Below are positions 8,127 to 17,323 of a stretch of 64,000 nucleotides of DNA, in pieces. A program made the position numbers and the translations under genes. The notes beneath the pieces were generated by a model. It worked only from the letters and a program-made list of their open reading frames with translations. It was not told the DNA's origin and ran no database searches. How positions within the stretch are numbered: position 1 is the first letter of the stretch; each line of letters begins with the position of its first letter. The stretch spans positions 62,001 through 126,000 of the forward strand of contig NZ_JACJTT010000003.1 in assembly GCF_014698825.1 (NCBI RefSeq). The letters are read 5' to 3'. The DNA comes from Richelia sinica FACHB-800. Lineage in GTDB: Bacteria; Cyanobacteriota; Cyanobacteriia; Cyanobacteriales; Nostocaceae.

Positions 8127-9152
8127 TTAATACCTGATTCTGGGGTCTACATAAGCATTGAGAATATCAATCAAAATACTTGCACTCACCACAATTGCCC
8201 CAAAAAATACTAATACTCCCTGTACAGTAGGATAATCTCGGTCAGAAATGGCTTGATAAAGTCGATTGGCTAATCCTGGCCAGGAAAATGTGACCTCGGT
8301 TAAAATCGCTCCACCTAACAAAGATGCGAAGGTTAAACCTAAAACTGTAATTACTGGAATTAAGGCATTTTTCAAGGCATGGGAAACTAAAATCTTTTGT
8401 TCAGCAATTCCTCTTGCTCTTGCTGCTTCTACATAATCAGATTTGAGAGTTTGTTTTAAATTCACCCGCACAATGCGCTCAAAGATACCGCTGAGTAATA
8501 CGCCCAAGGTGAGACTAGGCAAGGCTAAATGATGAATGGAAGTAAAAAATTGACTGAAATTACCACTTAATAAACTATCTATTGTGTATAAGCCAGTGAT
8601 ATGTGTGGGTGCGGAGAGATTAGGGGGAAAACGGTTAGAGTTGGGAAACCAACCCAGTTGGACTGAGAAAATTAATTGTAATAACATCCCTGCCCAAAAC
8701 ATAGGTAAAGCATAGGTGATAATTCCAAATAAGCGCCCACCTAAATCAAAGGATGTACCGGGACGAGATGCTGATAGTGTACCTACTAAAATCCCGACAA
8801 CTAAAGCCACCAACATACTAAATACCGCTAATTCCACAGTAGCGGGAAAATGTTGTCCAATTATTTCCCAAACTTGTTGTCCACGACTGGTGATAGAAGT
8901 TCCTAAATCGAAACGCAGTAAGTTACCTAAGTAATTGAGATATTGCAACCAAATCGGTAAATCTAAACCTAATTGTTTTCTTAATTCAGCTTTGGCACTT
9001 TCTGGCGCACGTCCACCCAGGATGGCATCGGCGGGGTCTCCTGGGGTAGCTCTGAGTAGAAGAAAAACAATAGTAATAATGGTTAATAATTGCAGTGGTG
9101 CTAATAGTAATCGAGAAGCGACGTAATACTGTAAAGCTTTAGAACGAGACAT
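8127..9152 (-). CDS. peptide/nickel-type ABC transporter permease (DppB family)
   Basis: 341 residues from ATG 9152 (an upstream in-frame TTG at 9161 is less likely). The N-terminus has the first membrane helix followed by LRATPGDPADAILGGRAPE, typical of the DppB/OppB branch, and the permease EAA loop is visible as EAARARGIAEQKILVSHALKNA. About six membrane helices. It forms one half of the inner-membrane channel of an oligopeptide or related importer. The binding protein gene lies upstream on the same strand with a 90-base gap containing a hairpin. No second permease (DppC) or ATPase gene is in this locus; in cyanobacteria these are often elsewhere. Confidence 0.9.
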   Translation of the reverse strand: MSRSKALQYYVASRLLLAPLQLLTIITIVFLLLRATPGDPADAILGGRAPESAKAELRKQLGLDLPIWLQYLNYLGNLLRFDLGTSITSRGQQVWEIIGQHFPATVELAVFSMLVALVVGILVGTLSASRPGTSFDLGGRLFGIITYALPMFWAGMLLQLIFSVQLGWFPNSNRFPPNLSAPTHITGLYTIDSLLSGNFSQFFTSIHHLALPSLTLGVLLSGIFERIVRVNLKQTLKSDYVEAARARGIAEQKILVSHALKNALIPVITVLGLTFASLLGGAILTEVTFSWPGLANRLYQAISDRDYPTVQGVLVFFGAIVVSASILIDILNAYVDPRIRY

Positions 9153-9213
9153 AGTTATCAATTAGTTATCAATTAAACATTGAAAATTAAAAATTAAACA
9201 TGATTTAATAAAT

Positions 9214-9230
9214 ATGGGCGGGGAGTCCCC
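9214..9230. terminator. GC-rich hairpin between binding-protein and permease genes
   Basis: GGCGGGGA at 9214-9221 pairs with TCCCCGCC at 9223-9230 in an AT-rich spacer. It lies directly after the stop of the binding-protein gene (9242, minus strand). No T-tract follows closely, so it may be an mRNA-stabilising or attenuating hairpin, or one of the GC-rich dispersed repeats (compare the GCGGGCAAGATGCCCGC hairpin at 40916-40932). Confidence 0.45.
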
Positions 9231-9241
9231 GCCACAACAGG

Positions 9242-10903
9242 CTATTTCTTGATGTTTCTGTAAATTAGGTTTTGGGTGGGGTCAAGTTTAACGCCACTCA
9301 CACTTTTCTGAGCAAAGACGAAATCTTTGTTTTGCCAGAGGGGAACGTAGGGAACATCATTAACAACTTGCGCCTGAATTTTAGCAAATATTTGTTTACG
9401 TGCTTCAGGATTTTGCTCTTTACGCTGCTGATCAATTAGCTGATTCATAGCTGTGCTGTAGTAAAAAGCACCTTGAGTTTGACTGCCACCTTCTTCACAT
9501 CCTTTAGCATCTGAGCCTTTGGGACAATCTAGGAATGGTTGAATGTAGTTGTCTGGGTCTAAAAAGTCGGGGTACCAATCCAGTAAGGCGATGGGATAGG
9601 AACCTTTGGAAATATCTTTAAAGAAGGTTGCACCTTCTACGGTCTTTACTTCTAGCTGTAAAATCCCTTCTAATTTGGTGTCTACCAGGGATTTTAGAGT
9701 TTGTGCCACTAAACTACGGGTGGGTGAACTAGCAGGATACCACACTTGAACCTTGGCGGGATTAGCTGTGGAAAAACCGGCCTTAGTTAATAATTGTTTG
9801 GCTTGGTCAAAGTTGGCATCACCATATTTCTCTTTAAACAGAGGTTGAGAAACATTAAAGGTGGTGGGAATCATGCTGTATAGAGGATCGGCTTGACCTA
9901 ATAAAACACGCTCGTTTAATAGTGGACGGTCAATTAATGCAGCGATCGCTTGTCTGACTTCTAGTTTATCTAAAGGTGTTTGATTTCGGTTTAACACCAT
10001 GTAACTAACTACGCTACCTTGAGCGCTAATTGCTTGCCAATCTCCTTTTTTCGAGCCTTCCTCTAAGCTGCGAATTTGGTCAGGTTGCAGTGATAGGTAA
10101 GCTACATCCACTGCACCAGTGCGAAAGGCATTAAACAAGTTAACGGGACTGGTTTGAATTTGGACGTTAATACCTTGATTGGTGGGTTTTTCTCCCCAGT
10201 ATTTGTCAAAAACTTCCAAAGAAAGGGAATCAGGGCCATACTTGGCTAATTTATAGGGGCCTGTACCGACAAAAGTATTCGGTTGAAATTTCCCTGCACC
10301 AATTTCATAAGCTTTGGGAGAAACTGGACATACCCCAGAAAAAGCTAATAAGGAAGGGAAAGCGGCAAAGGGTTTTTTTAATTTGATTGTTAACTCATAC
10401 TCTCCACGAGCTTTGACGGAATCAACAATATCGGAGAGTAAGAAGGATGGTTTACCTTTATTTTCAATAAAGCGTTGGAGACTAAATTCCATGGCTTTAG
10501 CATTGAAAGGTGTACCGTCGTGAAACACTACTCCCTGACGTAAGGGGATAGTGTAGGTTAAACCGTCGGCGCTCACTTTTGGCAAGGCTGTAGCTAATTG
10601 AGGCTTAATTTCTGTACTGCCTGGCTCATAGGTATAGAGGCGATCGCTCATATTAAATACTAAACCCAACGATGCCAATTCGTAAGCATCTGCTGGGTCA
10701 AGAGTTCTGGGCTTGCCTGTTGTGCCTACGGTAATCTTGCCATCACTAGCAACAGTATTGGTTGGACTAGTGGATGGAGTGGATGTTTGTTGTCTAGGAG
10801 TACAACTTACAGCCAATAATAAACATAGACAGAATAAGGATAGGAATTTTGTAACCCTACCTAACTTTCCTCTCGATGAAAAAAACCAAATGTTCACAAT
10901 CAA
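9242..10903 (-). CDS. ABC transporter substrate-binding lipoprotein, peptide family (SBP_bac_5)
   Basis: 553 residues. A type II signal peptide ends in the lipobox LLAVSC (Cys34), so the protein is lipid-anchored on the periplasmic face. The family's features follow: GTTGKPRTLDPADAYE near the mature N-terminus, VVFHDGTPFNAKAMEFSLQR, FVGTGPYKL, and LLDWYPDFLDPDNYIQPF towards the C-terminus. It would bind oligopeptides or similar ligands and pass them to the DppB-type permease encoded downstream. The start is uncertain: the long frame begins with TTG 10903, and GTG 10897 is two codons on; both give a complete lipoprotein signal. No ribosome site of note. Confidence 0.88.
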   Translation of the reverse strand: MIVNIWFFSSRGKLGRVTKFLSLFCLCLLLAVSCTPRQQTSTPSTSPTNTVASDGKITVGTTGKPRTLDPADAYELASLGLVFNMSDRLYTYEPGSTEIKPQLATALPKVSADGLTYTIPLRQGVVFHDGTPFNAKAMEFSLQRFIENKGKPSFLLSDIVDSVKARGEYELTIKLKKPFAAFPSLLAFSGVCPVSPKAYEIGAGKFQPNTFVGTGPYKLAKYGPDSLSLEVFDKYWGEKPTNQGINVQIQTSPVNLFNAFRTGAVDVAYLSLQPDQIRSLEEGSKKGDWQAISAQGSVVSYMVLNRNQTPLDKLEVRQAIAALIDRPLLNERVLLGQADPLYSMIPTTFNVSQPLFKEKYGDANFDQAKQLLTKAGFSTANPAKVQVWYPASSPTRSLVAQTLKSLVDTKLEGILQLEVKTVEGATFFKDISKGSYPIALLDWYPDFLDPDNYIQPFLDCPKGSDAKGCEEGGSQTQGAFYYSTAMNQLIDQQRKEQNPEARKQIFAKIQAQVVNDVPYVPLWQNKDFVFAQKSVSGVKLDPTQNLIYRNIKK

Positions 10904-11219
10904 TCTTTATTTAAATCGGCGGTCAGATATCTTACTACATATGCAACAATTTCGCCGACTTTTTTACAATTCTATCTATCTACTACCACAAATCAGCAAT
11001 TCCAGTATTTTGTTATTATTTGCTTGATTCCCTTGAAAAGTAGCTGTGGTATGGGGATGAGTATTGACAATAACTAGATGATAAGCCTCTAAACTAATGC
11101 CGAATTGGCTCTTACAAATAAATAAATGATAGACGCACATTTTTCCTCACTGTTTCACAGCAGGGCTATGTTGATGATGATAAAATGTGCATCTTTCAGA
11201 GTCGAGTTTCCAACATAAA
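10904..11219. other. gene-free stretch upstream of the binding-protein gene
   Basis: 316 bases, AT-rich. An open frame on the plus strand (10713-11027) mostly shadows the binding-protein gene and has no protein-like features. The stretch should hold the promoter of the binding-protein gene (minus strand). I see no convincing hairpin or operator. Confidence 0.5.
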
Positions 11220-11609
11220 TTAAGCCAGTGTTTCGGGACAATATCCCAACCCCTGAACAAACTGTTGCCGGAATGCTTCAATTTCTTCTTTCTCTGGACT
11301 ACCGTGGGAGACTATTGCCACTTGATAGCGACGCATTACATCTACAGGACTCTGTCCTGCTTCCAAACTCCAAAGTGCCATTTGCACTCTCATTGGCGGC
11401 TCGTAGCTAATTCCTAATTCATTGAGGAAAGCTCGGAAATCGCCATCTTCTTGAGATGAGACCTGCTCTCTAAGTTTAATCCTGATTACCCAACCATCAA
11501 TTTGGTGAATTACAGTGATGAAGGCAACAGGGGTTTGTGGTCTGCCGTGGAGGTATTGAACAACCCTGAGAGTTAAACTGGCGTTAGCCAGGTAATACAA
11601 GTATTCCAT
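11220..11609 (-). CDS. conserved cyanobacterial hypothetical protein
   Basis: 129 residues, soluble, no signal peptide. It has a mixed pattern consistent with a small alpha/beta protein: MEYLYYLANASLTLRVVQYL helix, then strands VAFITVIHQIDGWVIRIKL, then helices with MALWSLEAGQSPVDVMRRY. I cannot assign a named domain. Codon use and the clear ATG at 11609 support a real gene, and it stands alone between two gene-free spacers of about 320 bases. It has no obvious functional partner. Confidence 0.6.
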   Translation of the reverse strand: MEYLYYLANASLTLRVVQYLHGRPQTPVAFITVIHQIDGWVIRIKLREQVSSQEDGDFRAFLNELGISYEPPMRVQMALWSLEAGQSPVDVMRRYQVAIVSHGSPEKEEIEAFRQQFVQGLGYCPETLA

Positions 11610-11934
11610 GATGGTGTTTTTGGGATCAAAGCTAATCCTACGTCTTTATCTTCGTAAACAAGCAGAGTTCCCGGTAGGGTAAAAGCCCCCGTTTTCCCAT
11701 GGGGAAAATTACCCAATTTTGAGTTTGGAGGTTACGTGTATGTTAACTAATAGTATCAATACTTAAGCTGAAACCTGAATTTTTTCAGTAATATCTTAAA
11801 GTTCGGTTATTTTGTTAAGAGTAGCTCACAAGGGCCAAGTCAAAAGTCAAAATCCTCAAACATTTTCATCCTTCATGAGCAATGACACAACTGCCTCTTA
11901 ATTTTTAATCATTTACTGGTATCCCAAATTATAT
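11610..11934. other. divergent intergenic region
   Basis: 325 bases between divergently transcribed genes at 11609 (minus) and 11935 (plus), so it must hold both promoters. The only structure I note is a short palindrome TTTTCCC/GGGGAAAA around 11693-11709. No small gene is convincing. Confidence 0.5.
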
Positions 11935-12429
11935 ATGAGTGTATCACCACAATTAAAAAAATTACAATCTGCATGGATTACCGCAGAAAATTTTCGACCC
12001 TATGGGCAAGTCATATTTCCCAGTCAAGATGGTAAGTCCTTTGATCAGGACGATGCTCAGTTAAGTCTGCACAATGGCATTCCCCGCTTCTATATCATGC
12101 GATTGTATAACCAGGGTTTGGAATTTCATCACCTGACCCGACATACACAATGCACTCAATGTTTAGGTGCATTAGAAGGGAAGGATTGGTTTATTGCCGT
12201 TTGTCCACCTTGTAATGATGTGTCAGAACCAATTTTAGATAAAATAGCAGCTTTTCATGTGCCTGGTAATTGTTTTATTAAGTTGGAAGTGGGGACTTGG
12301 CACGCTGGGCCATTTTTCCAGCATGAATTTGTAGATTTTTATAATTTGGAATTAAGTGATACAAATTTGGTAGATCATTTTACACATAACTTCCATAAAA
12401 CTCATCAACTCGGTTTTGAAATAGTTTGA
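11935..12429 (+). CDS. ureidoglycolate lyase-like (AllA-type) cupin
   Basis: 164 residues. The layout fits the ureidoglycolate lyase fold: AWITAENFRPYGQVIFPSQ at the start, RFYIMRLYNQGLEFHHLTRH with a His pair, and VPGNCFIKLEVGTWHAGPFF near the end, corresponding to the family's G-WH segment. Ureidoglycolate lyase releases urea and glyoxylate in purine breakdown. No other allantoin-pathway gene is nearby, and cyanobacterial homologues are generally annotated only by similarity, so the substrate is open. It is a single-gene transcript ended by the terminator at 12448-12465. Confidence 0.7.
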   Translation: MSVSPQLKKLQSAWITAENFRPYGQVIFPSQDGKSFDQDDAQLSLHNGIPRFYIMRLYNQGLEFHHLTRHTQCTQCLGALEGKDWFIAVCPPCNDVSEPILDKIAAFHVPGNCFIKLEVGTWHAGPFFQHEFVDFYNLELSDTNLVDHFTHNFHKTHQLGFEIV

Positions 12430-12436
12430 ACTAAAT

Positions 12437-12526
12437 ATAGACCTCTTGCAGGAACCCTGCTTTTTCAATTCTTCTCTTCTTTGCTACTAGGTGCTAAATA
12501 TCAAAACATTGATGCAAGAAGTCTAT
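12437..12526. repeat. 90 bp miniature element with 14 bp terminal inverted repeats
   Basis: ATAGACCTCTTGCA at 12437-12450 and TGCAAGAAGTCTAT at 12513-12526 are inverted copies with one mismatch. The element starts 7 bases after a stop codon, contains an intrinsic terminator (12448-12465) in its left end and has no coding capacity. It looks like a non-autonomous mobile element or a remnant of one. No target duplication is obvious. Confidence 0.55.
12448..12465 (+). terminator. intrinsic terminator after the AllA-like gene
   Basis: GCAGG (12448-12452), three-base loop, CCTGC (12456-12460), then five T residues. It is 19 bases after the stop codon at 12429 and lies within the left end of the 90 bp repeat element. 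Confidence 0.6.
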
Positions 12527-12618
12527 TTAACAAGTTACAAAAAAGATAAAGTCTGTGGAAATCGCTGGAAATTTTCACCAGAGACTGTAGACACCAAAAT
12601 CAGTATGAAAAAGTGCTG

Positions 12619-13395
12619 TTAACAATTGCCGATTTTTCTGGTTTTAGAGCCTATCATTCCCAGACCCAAAATACTAACAGCTAATATTGTGCTGGGTTCA
12701 GGAATTAATGTCCGTCTAATGCTCAAGAAATTAATGCCTAGAGCGCGATTAGGTTCAGTGCTGCTAATAGTAATTTTAGCAATGTTCGCAGTTTCGCTAC
12801 GGATTCCCAAGAAAAGTGCTGAGTTATCAATGCCATTAAGAGGTGGAATCCCAGGCAGAGAAAATGACCCTAAAAGATTATTTTGGCTATCAAAAGCCGA
12901 AATAAAAGCATCGTATTGAAATGAATCGTCTACGCCGATTTGTGTTCCCACTGCAAATACAGGGGAATCAAAGTTAATAGTGATGGGGCCAGGATTTCCT
13001 ACTGCGGGGAAATTGCTAGGAATAAATCCAGTAAATAAAACAGCATCACCCAGAGAAAAATTAACTGGGACGAAGGGATTGACAGAAAAGATAAAAGGCG
13101 GGGTATATCGGCTATTTTGAGGATTAGGAATATTGACACTATATGCAAATCCTTTCTCTGTGTTGCTGGTGAAAGAGTATGGTAATAATTTGGCAGTAGT
13201 TGCTGGTGCAATGGGAATAGAGATGCCAAAATCCAAACTACCCCAATCAACTTGATCATCTGCTTGCACATCTTCTCTTTGAGTAATTAAAGATACAGCT
13301 TGAGCAGGGCAATTAGTCAAAATTCCGGTAAGAGTCACCCCAATCGCCATAGCACACAGCTTGGTAAAACAGGGGTTTGGTAGTGATAATTTCAT
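12619..13395 (-). CDS. exported PEP-CTERM protein
   Basis: 258 residues. It has an N-terminal signal peptide (residues 1-34, ending PAQA), a Ser/Thr/Asn-rich beta-type middle, and a C-terminal sorting signal: IPEPSTILAVSILGLGMIGS followed by a basic tail (KTRK). PEP-CTERM tails are recognised and removed by exosortases, which place proteins in the exopolysaccharide layer or on the cell surface. The middle has repeated phrases such as FVPVNFSLGDAVLFTGFIP and FDSPVFAVGTQIGVDDSF, as in lectin-like PEP-CTERM proteins. No exosortase gene is in the window. Ligand unknown. Confidence 0.85.
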   Translation of the reverse strand: MKLSLPNPCFTKLCAMAIGVTLTGILTNCPAQAVSLITQREDVQADDQVDWGSLDFGISIPIAPATTAKLLPYSFTSNTEKGFAYSVNIPNPQNSRYTPPFIFSVNPFVPVNFSLGDAVLFTGFIPSNFPAVGNPGPITINFDSPVFAVGTQIGVDDSFQYDAFISAFDSQNNLLGSFSLPGIPPLNGIDNSALFLGIRSETANIAKITISSTEPNRALGINFLSIRRTLIPEPSTILAVSILGLGMIGSKTRKIGNC

Positions 13396-13621
13396 AAAAA
13401 TCGGTGAAATATCTGTTTTTTGTCAACTCTACATATATTACAATGAGTCATATATCTAAAATTCGTCAAAATTTATTGAGTTGCTAGCATAGAAAAACAC
13501 AATTTTTAGTAAATTTACGAAGAAAAAAGGTACTATCTTTTATTGTGACTTTTGGAAACTAGTGGATTCAGGATGATCGCATCTTCTATGGGATAAATAG
13601 TATAATTGGATACAAAAAATC

Positions 13622-14101
13622 ATGAATAAACTACAGAACAGCGATCTTGAGTTTGAAGAACTGTTCGCGCAAATTTCACCAGAGGTAGCAGCAACATTTA
13701 GTAGTGAACAAATAGATACAATCAAATGGAGTTTTAACTATCGTCGTTGGACTCGTCATCCAATAGATTGGCGAATTTCTCTACCTATTCTTGGTTGGAG
13801 ATTCTATATAATTTTTTTAGCAGGTGAAGAACGTCGTTCATTACAGAGATTAATGTCTGAAAGAAGCAAATATTTATTGTGGACTCCTGGCAATATCCTC
13901 TTTATGACAGGGTTTTTAGGGTCACTGATAGTTTTTATGATCAACTTTTGTGCGCTGATATTTCCGTTATTTTCTAATTCCCCAACATTGATCTATCCTA
14001 CTTCCATCCCTTGGCTCGAAAGTAAAATAGAATGTGAAAATACAGGCAGATATTGGTATAGAGATAAATGTTGGGATCAGGAACACAGCCCAAACTTTTA
14101 G
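13622..14101 (+). CDS. small membrane protein, cyanobacterial hypothetical family
   Basis: 159 residues. The first half (FAQISPEVAATFSSEQIDTIKWSF, then DWRISLPILGWRFYIIFLAGEERR) is related to the gene directly downstream. A transmembrane helix follows at about 92-118 (FMTGFLGSLIVFMINFCALIF), and the tail after it holds two Cys (ECENTGRYWYRDKCWDQ) that could form a disulfide outside the cytoplasm. I do not recognise a function. It is 35 bases from its relative at 14137, so the two are probably one transcript. Confidence 0.6.
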   Translation: MNKLQNSDLEFEELFAQISPEVAATFSSEQIDTIKWSFNYRRWTRHPIDWRISLPILGWRFYIIFLAGEERRSLQRLMSERSKYLLWTPGNILFMTGFLGSLIVFMINFCALIFPLFSNSPTLIYPTSIPWLESKIECENTGRYWYRDKCWDQEHSPNF

Positions 14102-14136
14102 TTTAAAAAAACAGGTAAAATTTAACTCAAGGGATA

Positions 14137-14391
14137 ATGAATAACCAAAATTTAACACACAAAGATTATCAGTCAGACCCTTTCATTGCTAAATTTTTTG
14201 CGCGAGTGCCACCGCAAACATTAGCTCAATTCACAGATGAGCAATTAGCAGAGATAAAACGAGTCTTCAACGATACCATCAAAGCCAAGCCAGTGGTGGA
14301 TATTAGGTTATCATTTCCTTTTTTGTGGAAACGATTTTATACAGTTTTTTTAATGGGTAAAGAAACCAAAAAACACAGGACTAAAAACTAA
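14137..14391 (+). CDS. short paralogue of the upstream gene, without the membrane part
   Basis: 84 residues aligning to the first half of the 13622-14101 product: FFARVPPQTLAQFTDEQLAEIKRVF then DIRLSFPFLWKRFYTVFLMGKE. It stops just after the shared GKE/GEE segment and lacks the transmembrane helix and Cys-containing tail. AAGGGA precedes the ATG. The last 11 bases overlap the end of the convergent porin gene. It could be a natural soluble form of the domain or a truncated duplicate. Confidence 0.55.
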   Translation: MNNQNLTHKDYQSDPFIAKFFARVPPQTLAQFTDEQLAEIKRVFNDTIKAKPVVDIRLSFPFLWKRFYTVFLMGKETKKHRTKN

Positions 14392-15940
14392 ATGTGGTGC
14401 GAATTGTGCCGATAAAGATATCATTATTTCTGGATATATGACCAGGATCAGTGACAATGAAAAAGCCAGGAGTAATGGCGATGTGATCGTTGACTAAGTA
14501 ACGATAAAAAACTTCATAATGTGTAGAATTGCCTCTGTCTAAGTTAGCGATTAAATCACCGTCGTTTAACTTTGGTGGTTGACCAATAATTAATCCTAGT
14601 AAGTCTCCTTTGCGGCCAAAGGGGTCGTAAAAGCCTAGAGATGCTTGGTAGGTAGTGCTGAATGCAGAGGCATTTGATTTGAGGAAATCAGTGACTACTG
14701 CACCTCCCCAGAGACTCAAGACTAAATTATTGGTCATTTGCCATTTGATGCTGGCATTAACAGCATTAATTTGCGCTGGTTCATTTAATCCTCCAGAGGT
14801 GTCAGCATTTGCGCTACCTGTACCAGTATCTAATTGACCGTCTTTTGCATAGGCATTAACATAAGCTAAACCAGTAATCAGGGACGCATTAGGTTTGTAG
14901 AGTAGTTGTACACCTAAAGCACTATGGTCTGCACCAAATAAACCTTGATTACTACTGCTGCTAGTTCTGGTTCCGTAGGCAAATTGCAGACGTATTTTAT
15001 CGGACATCAACCAATCAAAACCTAAACCCCCATCGAGTGCACCAATTTTCAGGAGAGGTGTGGAACCTGCGAATAAAGATATGGCACCTTGTCCAGCATC
15101 AGCATAGGGTGAGTTGACACTGAGAACGCTACTTAAGCTAAAACCTACAGGTTTAAAAGTGAAAACCATGCGATCGCCTAATCCAGCTATGCGATACTCT
15201 AAAGAATCTAGTTTCAGCTGATTGTCATAGTCTGCTTGCCAAGCTAACCTGGCCATATTGGTGTTAAAAGCTGTCACATTCCCAAAACTATCATTAATGC
15301 TGTTTCCTGAGACCAAAGCTAAACGCAGACGGTCTTTTCCAGTGAAAGAAGATACTAATTGTAGTTGGGTTAATTGGGTCAGAATTGTATTTGCTTCCCC
15401 TTTTCCCGGTGGTTTACCACCTGCACCCGTGCTTAAGCCTAAAATTACTTGTCCACCTAAGCGGACGGTAGTGGAAAATTGTTGAGCAGTTAACTCAGAG
15501 GTTTTTGCTTCTAGGCTATCAATTCTACCTTTTAATGTAGTTAATTCAGCAGCGAATTCTGTTTGCAGTTTTTGTAATATTTCTAAATCGGCTTGACTAA
15601 TTTTTTCTTGTAACCCAGTTGCTACTAATTGATTAATTTTATCCAGTGCTGCTTGTAAACCTGCGGCAAATTCATAACGAGTGAGGGGACGATTACCCTT
15701 AAAGGTGCCATCAGGATAACCAGCGATGATTCCATAACGTTCTATTAAAGATTGTAGAGCAGTAAAAGCCCAATCATTGGGTTGAATATCTGATAATTGA
15801 GATACTGATGTGACTGGTTCAGCATTTACAGCTATGTCAGATTCAGACGGTGTAGGTTCAGCATTAACTTTGATGTTGGGAAAAGTCAACCACAATGTGA
15901 CTACACTGACTAAGAAAATTAACTTTTGATAAATGCTCAT
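14381..15940 (-). CDS. outer-membrane iron uptake porin with SLH domain
   Basis: 519 residues. Signal peptide (1-27), then one S-layer homology domain (about residues 45-110: VSQLSDIQPNDWAFTALQSL, RYGIIAGYPDGTFKGNRPLTRYEFAAGL), a coiled-coil segment (115-155, KLQTEFAAELTTLKGRIDSLEAK) and a C-terminal beta-barrel ending in aromatic FSF. This is the cyanobacterial SomA/SomB/OprB-like porin plan: the SLH domain holds peptidoglycan and the barrel forms the pore. Members are linked to inorganic iron and small-solute uptake. Its 3' end overlaps the gene at 14137-14391 by 11 bases. Confidence 0.88.
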   Translation of the reverse strand: MSIYQKLIFLVSVVTLWLTFPNIKVNAEPTPSESDIAVNAEPVTSVSQLSDIQPNDWAFTALQSLIERYGIIAGYPDGTFKGNRPLTRYEFAAGLQAALDKINQLVATGLQEKISQADLEILQKLQTEFAAELTTLKGRIDSLEAKTSELTAQQFSTTVRLGGQVILGLSTGAGGKPPGKGEANTILTQLTQLQLVSSFTGKDRLRLALVSGNSINDSFGNVTAFNTNMARLAWQADYDNQLKLDSLEYRIAGLGDRMVFTFKPVGFSLSSVLSVNSPYADAGQGAISLFAGSTPLLKIGALDGGLGFDWLMSDKIRLQFAYGTRTSSSSNQGLFGADHSALGVQLLYKPNASLITGLAYVNAYAKDGQLDTGTGSANADTSGGLNEPAQINAVNASIKWQMTNNLVLSLWGGAVVTDFLKSNASAFSTTYQASLGFYDPFGRKGDLLGLIIGQPPKLNDGDLIANLDRGNSTHYEVFYRYLVNDHIAITPGFFIVTDPGHISRNNDIFIGTIRTTFSF

Positions 15941-16003
15941 CTACCTACACCCGATATTCAAACTGATATTTAAACTGATATTTAAAAATGAATGTTATTA
16001 TGA

Positions 16004-17323
16004 TTAGCGATCGCGTGCGATGCCAGTTGTTAAACTGCCACGGTAAGGAGTCCCTTCCTTTGGTTGTTCACCATTGACTGCAAACACATCAATTTGGGTA
16101 ATTTGTCCATCGCTATTAATTACGGAAACAGTGGCATTATTTCCATTTAAACCTGCTTGATTGGCTATTCCTGTATTTCCATCAACATTGGCAGTACCTG
16201 CTTGAAAATCTACCTGCATTCTTCTAATTCCCTGCTGATTATTATTGGTAAAATTTGCATTATCGGGAATAAAAACTGCTGTATTGCCCCTGCGACGAAT
16301 AAAAGTTCCAGTAGTAACTTGAGGATTAATAATTCTCACTGTAGCTTGGGGACGGGGATTTAAATCCCCTTCTGTTCCGTCTAAAGCATCACTTAAAAAA
16401 GTTCTGGTAAACCCTTCAAATCGCTTGGTTTGATTTTTCAAAGCGGCTAAGGTTTGAATGCGAATTGCATTGATAGTTTCTTGGACTGGTTGTGCTTCTT
16501 GAGCCACTAAATTTTCTTGACCTGGACCTAAACCACTGGCTAAAGAAATTAATTTATAAAATCCTTGCAAATCAAATTCTTGAACTGTTCCTACCAAACC
16601 ATTTTGTACTGCTACTGTTTGACCACCTTTTAAAGCCACAGTCTTTTTTTCCTGCTGGTCGGAAATTTTAATATCTCCATCTGTAAGTGCAAATATTTGT
16701 GTATTATGGCTGGCAGCATCATGAATTACCATAACTGCACTGGCTTTATTAGCAGGGGATAATAAATCATTAGATGACAATTTTAGCTGATTATTTTTAT
16801 TAGCTGCTATCAGTAATTCTGGAGATTTGGAAGATACTTGACTTGGTGCTAAAATCCTAATTTTGCTTTCTGGTGTTTCCACTGCTGTCCCCACGCTTCC
16901 TGGTGGACTTAAAATTAAAGCTGTACCATTTTCGAGGGTAAAAATCATTTCATTTAAGGCTAATCGGTTAGGCAGTTGAAAACGACGTAACCCTGGTGCA
17001 AATCTGAAAATACTGCTTTGGTCTACACGAATTAAAGATTTATCATTAAAGAATAATTGAGCTTCAGAACTTGCTCCTGTTTTCACTGCATCGCGAGGTA
17101 TAACCACATCTTTAAGTTTTGCCAAGCGTGTAGTTTGGTTTGGTAAGAGTAATTCTACGACTTTAATCAGCTTGTAAACTTCAGCCTTAGTGAGGACTGG
17201 ATCTGGTGCAGCGAAAACCCCTATATTGACAGCAAAAAAATCTAAATTAACAATTAATAAACCGATAATTAAATGCAGAAGCCGTAAATTATCAGACTTC
17301 TTCCTGACTTGGGGATGTTTCAT
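16004..17323 (-). CDS. secreted FecR-domain protein
   Basis: 439 residues from ATG 17323, whose product starts MKHPQVRKK and leads into a signal peptide ending FAAPDP. An upstream TTG (17407) would add 28 residues in front of the signal peptide and lacks a ribosome site. Residues about 60-150 match a FecR domain: VIPRDAVKTGASSEAQLFFN, LIRVDQSSIFRF, MIFTLENGTALILSPPGSVG. Unlike true FecR it has no membrane anchor or sigma-factor neighbour. Cyanobacteria carry many such secreted FecR-domain proteins of unknown role. Lies upstream of the porin on the same strand (63-base gap). Confidence 0.72.
   Translation of the reverse strand: MKHPQVRKKSDNLRLLHLIIGLLIVNLDFFAVNIGVFAAPDPVLTKAEVYKLIKVVELLLPNQTTRLAKLKDVVIPRDAVKTGASSEAQLFFNDKSLIRVDQSSIFRFAPGLRRFQLPNRLALNEMIFTLENGTALILSPPGSVGTAVETPESKIRILAPSQVSSKSPELLIAANKNNQLKLSSNDLLSPANKASAVMVIHDAASHNTQIFALTDGDIKISDQQEKKTVALKGGQTVAVQNGLVGTVQEFDLQGFYKLISLASGLGPGQENLVAQEAQPVQETINAIRIQTLAALKNQTKRFEGFTRTFLSDALDGTEGDLNPRPQATVRIINPQVTTGTFIRRRGNTAVFIPDNANFTNNNQQGIRRMQVDFQAGTANVDGNTGIANQAGLNGNNATVSVINSDGQITQIDVFAVNGEQPKEGTPYRGSLTTGIARDR

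Noticed and set aside
8127-10903. Nickel transporter specific to a hydrogenase
   Set aside because: The permease family includes nickel importers, but the binding protein looks like a general peptide binder and there are no hydrogenase genes here.
10713-11027. 104-codon frame opposite the binding-protein gene start
   Set aside because: Shadow of the lipoprotein coding sequence; no conserved features.
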